A DNA stretch of 64,000 nt from Apostichopus japonicus. Its lineage: Eukaryota; Echinodermata; Holothuroidea; Aspidochirotida; Stichopodidae. The DNA lies in the NCBI RefSeq assembly GCF_037975245.1, contig NC_092567.1, positions 15,495,876 to 15,559,875 of the forward strand, written 5' to 3'. The notes beneath the pieces are model-generated. The model saw nothing but the letters and a program-made list of their open reading frames with translations. It was not told the DNA's origin and did no database searches. A program made the translations under genes and the position numbers. Shown one piece after another: positions 1-12,339 of this stretch (position 1 is its first letter; each line of letters opens with the position of its first letter).

Positions 1-1519
1 ACATATATCTAGCCTATACTTTGGGGTTTCCCACTATGTACAGTACCTTTTCAACACTTGGTCTAAAGTTCATTGATTTTATCAAAAATCAAATAGCAAT
101 GAGTAGTATTTTCAGAATTATTTTTTTATGTATTTCTGTTTCATTTTGTTTGTCATATTTTTGATATGAAAACAAAAGCAAACAAATTTATGAATGCTGT
201 ATGAATTTGATCACAATTAACTTGCAACAGAATCGTGTGAACTACGTTAACAAAGTGTATCTGGAAGAGGTATTTTACAAGGTCAATAATGTTGTTATAG
301 CAAGTTTCCAAACTTTGTGGATTAATAGATTTATCTTTCAGATCTGAAAACATTGATTAAAAAAACATTGATATCTGACTAGATAAAGTTATAATTAATA
401 AGTAAGAATACCAGGAAGGTGCTATTTAAGGCACCATGATCTAAAGTCTTAGCTTACTTAGTATGTCAGCATGAGCACATATACTGTATGTGTGTAGTAT
501 GTACCTGTACTGTGCATACTGAACTGCACAGTACTACAGTATACAAAAATTAAATAAGTAGTTTCCCTAAGAGGTATGATTAATTTCTTGTACCAATGAG
601 ATATGAAAGTGCATTTGTTGAGAGGAAAGTACCCTGTTACATAAATATTAATACCATTGAACCAGAGTTAAGATATTATGGCGTCTACTGTATTCTAAAA
701 AGTGCAAGCCCGGTAAGTGTATCCCCTAATAACAGAACAGTACCGAAATAGTTTATTGTGTGAAAGTATACTGTACCTATACTGGTTGTATGTGTATGGT
801 TAAGAGACATGTATTTTTAAACATTACTACCTACTGTACTTGAAAGAAAGTTGACTACTGGTAATGTACATCGTTTCCAAGCAATCCTCTCCATTGAGCA
901 TTAAATAAAAAGAATCTCTCGTCACAAGTTGTTCTAAAATCACTTCAAGAAATTTGATCAACTGTTTTGAGTCAATCTGAAGTACCTTGAAGGCTTGAAG
1001 TAGTTTTAAAGGAATTGTATAGCAATACATAATTGTTATACTAAGTGCAGTTTAGAAGTATTAGAGAGATTGATGGACCCTGCTGTATATAAGTGAACAT
1101 AATGTATGTATGTTTGTATGTATGTATTTTAGATCCTCCTGCAAGCAGGAACTCGCGAAGAAGCCTCATTGGCTTAAATCAAAGCCACAAGCTGACCGAA
1201 GTCAGTCTCTTAGATTCATATTTAACGTCCATGATTATGAATTGTCAATTGTCAACAACTCTGTAACTGGACGACATACATTAATATATATTGATGAATT
1301 TATAAATACTGTGTTTTGGTTTAGATAGGTTCTACTGTAACTATGTATGGATTTAAAGGTTATTGTTTCTTGAAACGAAACATTTGAAATGATATCACAG
1401 GTCTATGCAATTAAGATTCAAGATTCCGAAGAATCAATAGTTTGACTAGTCATGGTAGACTGACTATGACCTCCAGAGTATTCAGTGTTCAGTATTTTGT
1501 ATGTTACATATACTGTATA
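1..1519. other. Non-coding stretch upstream of the first DNA transposon
   Basis: No exon was recognised. The stretch is AT-rich and dense in short TACTGTA/TACAGTA-type words. It contains a truncated SINE at 1104-1288. If the kinase gene downstream has its usual N-terminal exon further upstream, this is intronic; otherwise it is intergenic. Confidence 0.5.
1104..1288 (-). repeat. SINE family A, truncated copy lacking the tRNA-like head
   Basis: Read on the minus strand, this is the body and tail of the same repeat found at 10803-11045, 22655-22905 and 33448-33686. It shares the words AACTCTGTAACTGGACGACA and GACCGAAGTCAGTCTCTTA (plus-strand reading). It ends in an ATGTATGTATTTT-like tail at the low-coordinate side. 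The tRNA-like promoter part is missing here, so the copy is 5' truncated. A 72-residue open frame over it is spurious. Confidence 0.8.
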
Positions 1520-2302
1520 CAGGGTTCTGCCCAGGGTAGATTGAGTGCCGGCAGGACTATCTAAGCGGAGCGCCACCATCGGTTGGCGCGGAGCGTACAA
1601 GAAAATTTTGGGTTTTGGAAACCCCCCAGATGGCCGGAAACGGCCCTTCCCGAGTATTCTGAGCCACATATAGACAGCTTTGAAATGAGATCTCATGTCT
1701 GGAATTTTTCATAATTAATGAAAAAAGTTAGGACAAATATCTGGAGCACCAGAGTACAGACCAGCCGGTGGTGCCTATTAAGTATACTAAAAAGCAATAG
1801 CAATGCACCGTGCACGTGGCTGACTAGTTCGTGTAGCCGTCACGTATAGTCACTACGAGGCGGAGTGCGCTGGTCGTGCCTAATGCAATATGATGTAAAT
1901 TCACCCGCTACGAAGGTTAACGGCCGTATGTGTACTAGCTAGCTGGATAATGCCTGTGTCTCGCGCGATAAAAATAGATATAAATGAAACTATCAAAAAT
2001 ACGATCGGGAGTTGGAAACGGAAACAGTCATTGGTCTGGAATGCGGAACTCTGGTAATTTTTACTAAGTATGACACTGTGATGTGTTGGATATTTTGAAT
2101 TTGAACAGTTATGAACTGGATTTCCCCTAGTCTCAAACAGATTGTTTCTGTACGTTCGACCCTCCGGCTATGGAGCTGTTTTTTGGAGTTCCTATCGAAA
2201 ATAAGTGCCGGTCGGAAAAGTCACTCAGGCAGATTGTGGTGGTCGGTAATTCAGCGTGCTGGTCGGGCCCGACCGGCGCCGACCGGCAGCGGCAGAACCC
2301 TG
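1520..2302. mobile_element. Non-autonomous DNA transposon with 12-bp terminal inverted repeats
   Basis: The element begins CAGGGTTCTGCC and ends with the exact inverse GGCAGAACCCTG. The hexamer TGTATA flanks both ends directly (1514-1519 and 2303-2308), which fits a target-site duplication. Inside, at about 1558-1670, lies a module beginning TCTAAGCGGAGCGCCACCA that is shared with the elements at 35379, 36067 and 36803. No transposase is visible. The CAG...CTG ends suggest a hAT-like family, but hAT normally makes 8-bp duplications, so the superfamily is uncertain. Confidence 0.7.
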
Positions 2303-3455
2303 TGTATATATATATACACTACTGTGCATGTACTGAAGGTTATAGCAAAGAATATATTCTTCAACATACTGTACAAATCAAGTTCATTTACATACTGTAC
2401 TGTACAGTATGTACACTAACATTTATACAGTATATCCAGTATGGCTTAACAAAAGCGATATGGTTCAGTAGAATTTGGTTTTCGTTTTGCCAGTTTGAAC
2501 TGTATTTCTGTGTAATGTGTATATTCTGACCTAGCCTGGCTTTACAGCTCGGCTAAAAAGAGAATGTTTTGCTTTCCAAGTGTACTGTTCATTAGTTTCA
2601 AGAACAATATTCCAAAAACATTGATGTAAATGTCATAATATATGCACTATACAATCACACAGGCTTGCTGTACATAGCCTTTCTATAAGTTTTAGATTAT
2701 GTTTCAATATGTATGTTATAGGTACATTTATTCATGGTAACTTACTAGAACTTTGGTCCAGAAAAAAATCTATCATTAATTCTTTGATATTTTGAATTAT
2801 AAACAAATATTGAATAAATTCCAACCATTCATATTAACTTCAGACCGACAGATTGGAAATTTACTATACATTACCATCTACAGTATTGGCACTGTGCATG
2901 TGGTTGCTCTACACAACGTAATGCCAATATGTGTTATTTACAGGTGTTAGTATGTTACTGTACATACCCATGTTTGTATAGTAAGTATGATGTAAACAGT
3001 ATATTACTGTACAACGTTATCAGCGTGGATTGGATTTGACTTGTTATAATTTTCCTCACGAGAGGGAGTATGCAGCTAAGTTTCACGCTGTGCTTTGTTT
3101 GTTATCTTGAAGTTGGTGTACACACATGGCTATGTTATCTTGGATACAGACTCTAAAGGAGGCATGGCTTATGTACTGTACAGTGCAGGTTGTTATTTAT
3201 CTTAACCCTTTAGGGTGTTCTATTTTTAGGTCTAGATTGCCTATACTGTACTTTGTTGTGCTTGTAAAATAAACCAGAATTCAAAGATATAGTCTGCTTG
3301 TTTTTGTCCAGGCTGCAAATGTCAGATGTCCTGACAATTGCTGGAATGTTTGTACAGTTTACATCCACTGTCAGGGGAGAGAATTACAGATGTGTGGTAT
3401 TGTTTGTACTGTACTAAATCTGATAATCGTTCCTTGGAAAGTTTTAGTAAATAGG

Positions 3456-3531
3456 GGAGGAGGATGGGGGGGGGGCTGGGGAAGAGGAGGAGGATAGGGG
3501 GGTGGGGAAGAGGAGGAGGATGGGGGGGGGT
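3456..3531. repeat. Purine-rich imperfect tandem repeat
   Basis: About two to three imperfect copies of a unit of roughly 35 bp, made of GGAGGAGGAT followed by G-runs and GGGGAAGA. The plus strand is almost purely purine here. An 88-residue proline-rich open frame on the opposite strand is a by-product of this composition. Confidence 0.7.
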
Positions 3532-4257
3532 ATACAGAAGAAGCAAATGTAATGAAAGTAGGGAATAGAGGAAAATATTAAAATTCAAGCACTATTTGCT
3601 ATGGGATGTTTGGACTTGTTCAAGCCTTTATAGCTAGTACAAATGAAGGAACAATGCAATACTGTACGTTATATACAGAGTCAAAGTACTCATTACAGGT
3701 TTAAGGGAGTTGTTATTCATAAACATGTTATGCATAAACATGAGCACCTTTATACGCAATGGTTGATCAATGTCAGAAGTAGAGTTCCCTTCTCCTTTGG
3801 AATAATTACAATGAAACAAAAATATAGATAGTTCATCATTAACCTGTTAGTAAAGCGCACTTATTAGATCATTTATTTCGATTAAAATTACTTATTTCTA
3901 CACACCCATATGTAGTGTTAGACCTACAGCTGATCATTACTGTATATACTGCTACCATCTCCTGAATATTCAGTATGACTAAACATTTTGCATGTGGGAT
4001 TGGATTTAGTATTTACGTGAGTCCTAAAGTCGATAATTACAAACTACTCCCATCTCTTGAAAATTCGGTATGACATTAAAACATCTCGCATGTTGGATTG
4101 TATTTAGTGATTATTACAAACTCCTCCCATCTGCTGTATATTCAGTATGACATTAAAACATTTTGCATGTGGGAGTGAATTTGTAGTGTTGAAAGCTAGA
4201 AATTACCAATGCATCTCTTTTCTGAATATTCAGTAATTGAATATTCAGTAATTGAAT

Positions 4258-4566
4258 ATTTACTTCGTTCCCCACTTACCTGTCTCCCCACAACCTATGC
4301 ACCACATTCTACTGTGTCTAGAATGCCCTGGTAATCTTTTAACACTGTACACCCTCACTGACCCTATTGACCTCCTTCATTTTTCTACCCACAAAGTGTC
4401 TCACTGTGTTTTTCGGAGTTAGAAAAATTTTCAGTGAGGTCAGTGAGGGTGTACAGTGTTAAAAGATTACCAGGGCATTCTAGACACGGTAGAATGTGGT
4501 GCATAGGTTGTGGGGAGACAGGTAAGTGGGTCACTCGTAAATATATAAACCAGTAAGTTTTATAAT
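4258..4566. mobile_element. Short hairpin element derived from DIRS terminal repeats (mini-DIRS)
   Basis: The left end (ATTTACTTCGTTCC...) and right end (...AACCAGTAAGTTTTATAAT) match the two ends of the DIRS element at 7438-13825. The right end includes the same extra tail that makes DIRS terminal repeats unequal. The arms are long and nearly perfect inverses: positions 4319-4363 pair without mismatch with 4439-4483. Only about 75 bp of loop separate the arms, so nothing coding remains. It is best explained as an internally deleted, non-autonomous derivative of the same DIRS lineage. Confidence 0.75.
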
Positions 4567-5338
4567 ATTCAATAATTGAACAATGGTTATGTGATACACT
4601 GAGCCTGGGAAATTGATTATATAATCCATAGAAATGCAAACATCTGGAGATGACTAAGACTAAACTGGAATCTATCTGTCCTGCCAGCCGCTAAGCCAAA
4701 TATTTATACTGTACAGTATATTCTGTCTGTGGTTACAGAATGAATCATATCATGGCTCCCAATCTAGACAGTCTGGGACAATAACCCACAGTATACATTA
4801 CATGTCCAATTTGTCATCTGAACATTTCTGAGTTGATTCTTGGATGTTTGTGATTAATGACGTTTGAAGTTATTAGTTCCTTTTTGGTAGATTTTTAGGG
4901 AGTTCCACTCCACATTTTTCCATAGTGCTGAGTATTACAATATTATGAAAATATGGGGCCTTTCTAAAAAAAAATTATCTTGGAATTATGGTCTATTCAA
5001 GTTTTCACACCTTGTTTTTGTGGTAAAATATCTTAGAGGTACAGTAATTGACTTTGACCAAGATGATGATGATGATGATGGTTGTGGTAGATAATAGACA
5101 GTTTGGTATGGTGGAGTTTGTCTGTAGAATAATATGTGTTTTAATTTTGCTCTGTTCATGTGATTCATTTCTGTCTGGATGTTTGTGGTTGTCTGGAATG
5201 TTGGTCATTCTTCACTTCTTTTCTGGGATAGTTCTTTCCTTTCCTAATTTAGTAGATGGCGTCTGTAAGACAGTAACCATCATGTGGTGCTATGTAGACG
5301 CTAAAAGTGCCGTAAATTTCGAGACTGTGCTACAGTAA

Positions 5339-5392
5339 AATGCTGCATTACTTTACACACTAATTTATACATGTGTACAGTAATGCAGCATT
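5339..5392. repeat. Hairpin-forming inverted repeat
   Basis: The 14-base arm AATGCTGCATTACT at 5339-5352 is exactly inverted at 5379-5392, with an AT-rich loop of 26 bases. It could be a small foldback element or a structured RNA. Nothing else supports a function. Confidence 0.55.
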
Positions 5393-5993
5393 GTGAGAAT
5401 TCACTTCAAAACCTTGAACTGTAGAGCTCTGTATTCCAATACTCAAGACTCTATTCAAATAAACCGTCCTAACTTAGCAACTTCCACATTTCCGATACTC
5501 CTCTCTTACCTACTGTACCTCACCACCACATATGCACTCTTATCTTCCTTATTGGGTAACCTCTGCTGACCCACTTCCCACTCTCTCATACTGTAGTTGA
5601 CTGCATGGTAAACTATACCTTCTGTTGTAAACCATCAAGAAATGGTATTAAGGTCCATAAAGCCCTGTACATCTGTTATACATGTCAGTAAGTCTGCCTG
5701 TTGTCGCTCAAACCCCGCTGTAGCTGCATGATGTAAACAGAATGATATCAACATTGACTATAGACTCTGAAATCAATCAGATAACGTATAACTAAAGCTC
5801 ATTTTTCTCATTTTCAATTGATTTTAGTGACTTCTGTATTGTTTGCTGTTGTCACTTTTTGATCAGTATCGCTGTTGCAAATATAATTAATAAAAAAAGA
5901 TATGTAAACTCTATTCTATTGTACATTTACAGTATTGACTGCTGTGTGATGCAGTCAGTTGTCCTCCAGAATCATCATCATTACACTGTATAT

Positions 5994-6017
5994 ACTCATG
6001 AATATGTATTCATGAGT
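5994..6017. repeat. 24-bp near-perfect palindrome
   Basis: ACTCATGAATA is followed by TG and then its exact inverse TATTCATGAGT. The adjacent DNA is rich in TACAGTA words. Confidence 0.6.
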
Positions 6018-7437
6018 ACTGCACATTATAATGTCCATATCGTACTGCAGTATGTTAAAGATATGTACATGTACAGGGTACATACAGTATAGTACTTACT
6101 GTATTTTGTCAAGTTAAAATATTAAGCAATATCACTATAATTAATAATTCCTTAGCTGACCATTTTTTGTGTCATCAAATTAAAATTTTTGGTTTCTTTG
6201 AGGATACAATTTGTTGCAGGTTAATTGTTATGCCGTATATTAATGTTGGATTTTATGTTCTTAAAAGTTTCAAATTTAAGATTTATAGGTACATGCAATA
6301 TTTGAAATTAAAATTTTAACTTGTCAGGCTAATGAACAATAGTATATATACATTCCATACAAGAAGTGATCAAAGTTAGCTCAAAGGTTGGTGAAATACT
6401 TTGAAACACAATTAATATTTACAGTGACATCAAAGTAAGCTGCACCTCATGGGTTGTCTTTTTCTTTAGAACAGTCTTTTCTTATAATTAACTCATTTCG
6501 TCCTACATCGCTATGTACAGTATGTACAGTGATTTGCTCTGCTGCCCTGTGTTTGAACTGTAAATACAGAGTGGGTGTGGCTTTTATAGAGCTGTTATTC
6601 CAGCACAAAAAAACGTTGTCTCAGCAGTTTGAAAGAATCATAACATTGCAGTCATGGTATGTATGACCTTACTCATACCATGACACAGTGTGAAAGCCTT
6701 GCAAGTATAGTATCACACACACAGTACAGTATTACAGTATATATCACATTCAACTACAATGTTATTAACCTTTCGTATAACAGTCTTAATGTACTCTGAT
6801 CTTATCTGATTATGTTGACTTGGGATTTCTCTGTTTGGTCTGCAATTTTGACATTATTTAACAATATAATAGCAATTTTGAAGGCTTTTCAACTTTGTTT
6901 TGAAAAAAGAAAAGAAAATTGGTTCCTATGTATGAAAACCACTGTAGACCATATTTTCACTTGTATTGCAAGTCACCCCGCACTTGTGATGTGATACCAA
7001 ATAAACTATCCCATGAAAATTAGACTGCACCTGAACCCCACTGAGATGTACTTCTTGAATATTTCCCAGAAATGGGGATACTGAAAATGAGTGATTAGTT
7101 CATGTCTTTGATGAAGTCGTCAACATTTCGTCTCTGGGGGACTCCTTTCAAAGCTGTTTTAAATATATTCAATAAAAACAGAAAGAAAATAAAATAAAAT
7201 TTGAAAATGACTTTACTGTTACTTTGACCACCCTTACAAATACAATTTGGTTTGCCATGTCAATTGTCTACAGTATATTATGTTATTGATTTTAACATCA
7301 AAAGAATTCATAAATACATCTCAATCAATTCAAAGCTGTAAGGGATTTGTGGCAGTAAGTCAATATAGTCTCAAAGATGCATAAAAGTAGAGTGACTTGA
7401 AAAAAGTTGATATCAGCGTACCATACAGTAGATATAA

Positions 7438-7576
7438 TTTACTTCGCTCCTCGCTTACCTGTCTCCTCACAACCTTAGCACCTCATTCTACCGTGCCTAT
7501 AAAGTCCTGGTAAAATAATAACACTGTGCGCCCTCTATGACCGAACCCCCCCCTCGGTCACTCCTCACTACTCATT
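7438..7576 (+). repeat. Left inverted terminal repeat of the DIRS element
   Basis: It starts ATTTACTTCGCTCCTCGC and runs to the ACTCAT near 7575. The inverse is at 13664-13825, with shared blocks around GGAGACAGGTAAG, TAGGCACGGTAGAATGAGG and AGAGGGCGCACAGTG. Confidence 0.85.
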
Positions 7577-8410
7577 CTACCATTAAAAGTGTCTTCACGT
7601 GAATTTCTTGTGGATATATTTCCCTTGGATTTCGTCTTGGTTTTCTTTAGCGATCTTTGGAAGTTTCTTTCCTCGGATTCTTAGGAGTATTGCAGTCCTT
7701 TCCAGCCCGATAAGTATCCTTTTTTGTTGAAAGGGAGGGTTTTGGGGACTGTTTTTATTCCTAGTGCGTTTCCGCCCTTAGGTTTTTTGCGGGGGTAGCA
7801 GTTCCGCGAACTGCCTAGGTTTCCCGCCATTTTCCCTTCCCCACGCTATAGGCGTGTCGTTGTATTTTCATGTTCATAGCATGTCTACATTGTATTTCTA
7901 TTCACGATTTCTTCTTCTATATTTCGCTCTCTCATGTTCCTTTTCAGCTTGTGTTGATTTTGTTAGGCCACTTCGTAGCGTTTTTCGTATTTTGCCGTTG
8001 CTAGGTTACGCTACGTACCTCTACTCACCGTTATGTACCTCCCGTTATCTCCCGTTCTCTTGTTAGTTTGCATTTTCCGTAAGCTTAAGAGTTAGTCTTT
8101 CCTTAATTCGAGCGTTTTAGTTTGTCTCGTAACCAGCTAAAGCTTTTTAACTACTCGATGTTTCGGCCAGGCAGAACCTGGTTCGAACACGATTTGTGTC
8201 CTAAGTGTAGAACCTACACCAGACGGGACCCACGCCTGGTCTGCATAAATTTTTCGCCAGCCCAGTGGCACTAGATAGACCAGTGGCTTACGAGTCTAAG
8301 AAGCAAGCTTTAGGGCAGGCTGGACTTGATTCCTTAGGCCATCGGTGCCCCAGAAAAAGATATAGGAGAGACAAGAGAGAGAGAGAGAGGAGGAGGGAGA
8401 AGTGGTGAGA
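7577..8410 (+). other. Leader region of the DIRS element
   Basis: This lies between the left terminal repeat and the gag-like region and is pyrimidine-rich in its first part. Short open frames occur but none resembles a known protein. Confidence 0.4.
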
Positions 8411-9550
8411 GAGAGGTGGAGGAAAGTGGCCAGGAGAGGGCCGAAGGAGAGGTGGAGAGAGAGAGAAAGAGTACCCCTAACGGTCCCGGCGACGTCCGGT
8501 TGATTACGGCCAGAGGGAAGGGCAGGAGCAAGGCTCCTGCCAAGAAAAGACCTCTTGAGAAGAGGCACGGCTCGGCCGGGCTAGAGGCAACGTCTCAGTC
8601 CGGGTCGCAGCAAAGAGTACCCCTAATGGTCCCGGCGACGTCCGGTTGATTACGGCCAGAGGGAAGGGCAGGAGCAAGGCTCCCGCCAAGAAAAGACCTC
8701 TTGAGAAGAGGCACGGCTCGGCCGGGCTAGAGGCAACGTCTCAGTCCGGGTCGCAGCAAGAGAGACCCATAGAGCGCGGGCTACAGGCCACGGAGAGCTC
8801 GGGTCCGAGAGAGAGAGTACGACCGAGGGGTCGCTGAAACGGAGCCGGTCCCATAGCAGGCTCCGGGAGCCCGGGTCCGGCGAGAAAAAAATATTAAAAA
8901 AAAAAAAAAAAAAAAAATCCCACCGGAAAGGACAGAATGTCCGGGTCGGGGAGTACTGGCGTGGTGGTACCCGGCGTGGTACGCACACAGAGACGGGCTC
9001 CGGGAGCCTGGGTCCGACGAGGCCCCGGGTCCGGCGAGACCCCGAGTACGGCGAGACTCGAAAGGAAGGCAGAACCGAGGTTTCACTCCAGATCCGAGAC
9101 CGCCCCCGGAGCCGGGAACCAGAGCTATACAATCGACTGCTGGGTCCTCAGAGATTGGCTCCGGAGGGCCCGGGCCCGACGAGAACGGGGGCGCAGGGGC
9201 AGAAGCCCGGTCCGCAGATCTCCAAACGGGATCCAAAACTGGTCCCGAAGTCGGGAGCCTACGAGAGTAACAACATTTACAACTGCGACATTTACAATAA
9301 CATTTACAACTACAACAACATTTACAACGAGATTAACAACTGCTAGGCCCCCAGAACGGGGTAGCAGGTGCAGAAGCCCGGCCCGCAGACCCCCTAACCG
9401 GAGCCGCGGCCGGTCCTGAGGCCGGGAACCGATGAGATTACCAAGGCCGGGCCCCCAGAACGGGGTAGCAGGGGCAAGCGCCCAATCCGAAAAGAGAACC
9501 AGCCCCGAGCCAGGTTCCCACGACCTGGTTTGCAGAGCGTCGGGCAACCT
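8410..9550 (+). pseudogene. Gag-like basic, low-complexity ORF1 region of the DIRS element (broken)
   Basis: Several plus-strand frames encode Arg/Pro/Gly/Ser-rich, strongly basic protein, as expected for the position of a DIRS ORF1/gag. A 146-bp segment is tandemly duplicated (unit starts at 8470 and 8616). A run of A at about 8895-8918 and ACAACATTTACAA repeats at about 9272-9332 interrupt it. No zinc knuckle is visible. The assignment rests on position and composition, not on sequence homology. Confidence 0.4.
8470..8760 (+). repeat. 146-bp tandem duplication inside the gag-like region
   Basis: The block starting AGTACCCCTAACGG at 8470 recurs as AGTACCCCTAATGG at 8616. The two copies continue almost identically through GGCCGGGCTAGAGGCAACG. 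The few differences suggest a recent duplication. Confidence 0.85.
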
Positions 9551-10802
9551 GTCCGGCCTAGACGACGAGGTCGACCCCTAGATTTCGGGGTTACAGAGGA
9601 CGGTTACTCCCGCTTCCCAGAATAGGGGGAGTGTCCCCCCCCCCCGGAACTAGCAGCTCAGTGAGCGGCGACGACAGGTTCGAATCATTTGCGGGAAAAC
9701 ACCGCTACCACTACACATCCCAAATGTGTGTTTATTTATCGAGTACCTGCAGACACTCAGGGGTCATATTCTCCTCGCTAATTATACTCCTCTCTAATCA
9801 TAATTCATCGCCATTTGCCTAGGTTAAAATCTTACTTGTGTTTAAAAACACTGTCGTTTAAAACACTGGTGAACCCACTTCCAGAACATGTTAAAATGCG
9901 TAAGACTGAGGGGTTTCAAATCGGTTCTCATGACGTACAGTATTCCGTAACTGCTAGGAAGAGAACTTTCTCGAGACTTGGCAAAGTGCCAGGAAACATA
10001 TCGCTCATAGATCCTTGGCAAACTGCCAGAAAAAAAAAAAAAAAAAAGGTACAACGTGGCACATTTGTTAAGAGACTGGGAGGGGGGGCCAAGCAGCCAC
10101 CTGGCTTGACACGTGTAAGCTCAACTTTTACCACAACGAGCTATCGACTACGTGAGCGATCATATGGAATAAGCCTTTCTTCCTATTTCTTTGGTGAATC
10201 ACCAAGACAAACGCGTTAGTAAGTTGAAAAAGGGGTAGGATACAACCCCAGCAAGTTACAAGCGCTAACACGCTCCGAACATACAGCATGCGCTTCATGA
10301 GCAATGTTCGATGTTCCGACATCTTAAGTAGAGTTGCATTTCGTAGCACCTGATGGCCTAGTCTTGACTAGCCTAGGCGCTAGGTGGTTTCAATAGGAAG
10401 CTGGAAACCTTTACTGCACTACGAAATGGACACATCTCGACAGGAAGAGATTTGAGAAGTAACGGGTACGTTATCATAACATTCAATACGTGTTTATTAC
10501 GTTAAATGTGGTGTTGATAAAACGTTGACATAAGATGTCTATGAGATATTACGTTATATTAATGTTATATTAATGTCTTAACGGAAATTGTTTTGAAATA
10601 ATAGCCCCTAAAGGGTTTCGGTAACATATTTCTTACACCTCTAATAACGCTATCATAGCAAAAGACTAAACATTTAGTAACGCCTTTGTGTTTGCTGAGT
10701 AACTCCCTGGACTCCGTTAAACAGCCAGGATTTATGAGGTGGAATTTCTACAAACCCACCCTACACATCCCCTGTTGGGAGTTTGTTCCTGGTGAGTAGG
10801 GC

Positions 10803-11045
10803 TGTAGCTTAGTTAGCTCAGTGGTTAAACCCGGTGCCTTCCAATCAAAAGGTCCCCGGTTCAAGTCACCCCAAGAGTAATGTATGTTGTCCAGTTACAG
10901 AGCTGTTGACAATTCATAGTCATGGACATTAAATATGAATGTACGAGACTGACTTTGGTCAGCTTGCGGCTTTGATAAGCCAATGAGGCTTCTTCACAAG
11001 TTCCTACTTGCAGGATGATCTAAATTACATACACAAATACATACA
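10803..11045 (+). repeat. SINE family A with tRNA-like head, nested in the DIRS element
   Basis: The head contains TTAGCTCAGTGGTTAA (A-box-like) and GGTTCAAGTCACCCC (B-box-like) at tRNA-like spacing. The shared body follows (GACAATTCATAGTCATGGAC, then GAGACTGACTTTGGTCAGC), ending in an ACATACACAAATACATA tail. It is a tRNA-derived SINE, not a functional tRNA gene, because the cloverleaf is incomplete and a body is attached. Confidence 0.85.
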
Positions 11046-11135
11046 TATACTGTAGTTGTAAAAGCCACATAGCAGCTGTAGCATTGATTAAGACTCTCAT
11101 GAAGCAAACTATCCATTCAGTACTCAATTTTTGGA

Positions 11136-11392
11136 GAGAACTGTGGTCAAGCGGTGTAGGCAGTGTACTGGTGATCTAAGGCTTGCAGGTTTTAGTCCTG
11201 GCCAGATCATTCTGTTGTTTCCTTGGGCAAGGCACTTTATCTCCATTGCGTCTTTCCATCCAGGAGGGATTTCTCTCTGTTTAACAGGTTATTTTTGAGA
11301 AGGGTAATATTGCTAGCGCCTCTGGCTTCGTTATCGATAGATAGGCCGGCGCAGTTCAACCCTCAATATTATTATTAATATTATTTTTCATG
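11136..11392 (+). repeat. Second tRNA-related SINE nested in the DIRS element
   Basis: It begins with a tRNA-like GTGGTCAAGCGGTGTAGGC and a degenerate B-box (CAGGTTTTAGTCCTGGCC). The SINE body phrase TTGGGCAAGGCACTTTATCT follows, and the 3' tail is of the ATTATTATTAATATT type. The body phrase is common among animal tRNA-derived SINEs. Confidence 0.7.
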
Positions 11393-11699
11393 GAAAGAAC
11401 CTCCATGAAACCTCCCTACAGGGTACAGCTTAGGTCTACATCATCAAGGCAGTACTTTTCTTCAGAGGTTTTCTGATTGCAACTGGTTGATAACTAAAGG
11501 GGTCATCAGCGGTACTGTGGTACTGCAAGCAGTACTGCGAGTGCTGCTGTATTGCAGGTGCTAACAAGGTCATCATACAGGCCACTGTCCTTGACTTCTT
11601 TAGCAGCATATACAGAGAAACCACTTTCCTGCACCACAGTGGCGTCAGCAGGGCAAAGGATCGGCCCCAACACCCTATTTGCAAAGATAACCAGGTTTC

Positions 11700-12060
11700 A
11701 TGTACTTCCGCCTCGCTCTCAGGACTGTGGGGTTGGGGCTCTCTGGAGTCCTCCCAAGCCCAAGTACAGGGCACTTTGATCACCATCCTCTCAGACAACA
11801 CGATGGTGGTGGCATACTGTACAGTAGCTACATCAATAGACAGGGTGGCACCAGGGCAGAGGGACTGTGCCGTCTGGCATGGGAGACCCTCACCACAGCT
11901 GCAGAATCTGGCACGGCCCTATGGGTCTCCCATATAGCCAGAAAGGAGAGTGTGAGGGCCGATGCTCTGCCCAGGGGACAACTCGACCCCGACGAGTGAA
12001 CCCTTCGCAAGGAATATGCGGTAGGTTTTTCCACATGTTCGGCATACCTCTGATAGACCT
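11700..12060 (+). pseudogene. DIRS RNase H region, broken
   Basis: The frames carry the DIRS RNase H signatures SDNTMVVAY, then INRQGGTRAEGLCRLAWE, then ARKESVRADALPRGQLDPDE. A short insertion at about 11815-11825 shifts the frame between the first two motifs. The following DIRS connector (FGIPLIDLLTTKGNN) lies at about 12040-12085. A functional element would keep all of these in one frame, so this copy is inactive. Confidence 0.8.
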
Positions 12061-12339
12061 GCTTACGACAAAGGGCAACAATGGGCTGCCCATCTTTTGT
12101 AACAGGCGGTCCCACCTGCAGCCTTCCACATAGCGCCAGGTCCCTGCCTTGAGACGGACCAGAGGTTTAAATTCTTCCCCCCCTTTGGCATGATCAGCCA
12201 GATACTGAGGAAGATTCGCAGCTCCAAGGGTAAATTCATCCTAGTGGCTCCCTCCAGACCCCGGGTCCCAGGCCGCAGGTCCCACACGCAGGCCCCAGAC
12301 GGGGACGTCTGGTTTTCCAGACGGCTCCACGCTGGGCAT

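Larger units (their letters stand above)
2303..7437. other. Repeat-bearing non-coding stretch
   Basis: No exon was recognised. The stretch holds a GGA/GGGG-rich purine tract (about 3456-3531), the DIRS-derived hairpin element at 4258-4566, a hairpin at 5339-5392, a palindrome at 5994-6017 and many TACTGTA/TACAGTA words. The remainder looks like ordinary AT-rich intron or intergenic DNA. Confidence 0.5.

Noticed and set aside
5048-5338. 96-residue frame starting with a run of Met
   Set aside because: It begins in an ATG microsatellite (GATGATGATG) and shows no homology.
8937-9547. Long overlapping frames on both strands (up to 160 residues)
   Set aside because: GC-rich, low-complexity DNA inside the DIRS element. 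Only the plus-strand gag-like reading is kept, and that with low confidence.
10803-10880. tRNA-like sequence with A and B boxes
   Set aside because: It is the head of a SINE with an attached body and tail, repeated elsewhere; it is not a complete tRNA cloverleaf.
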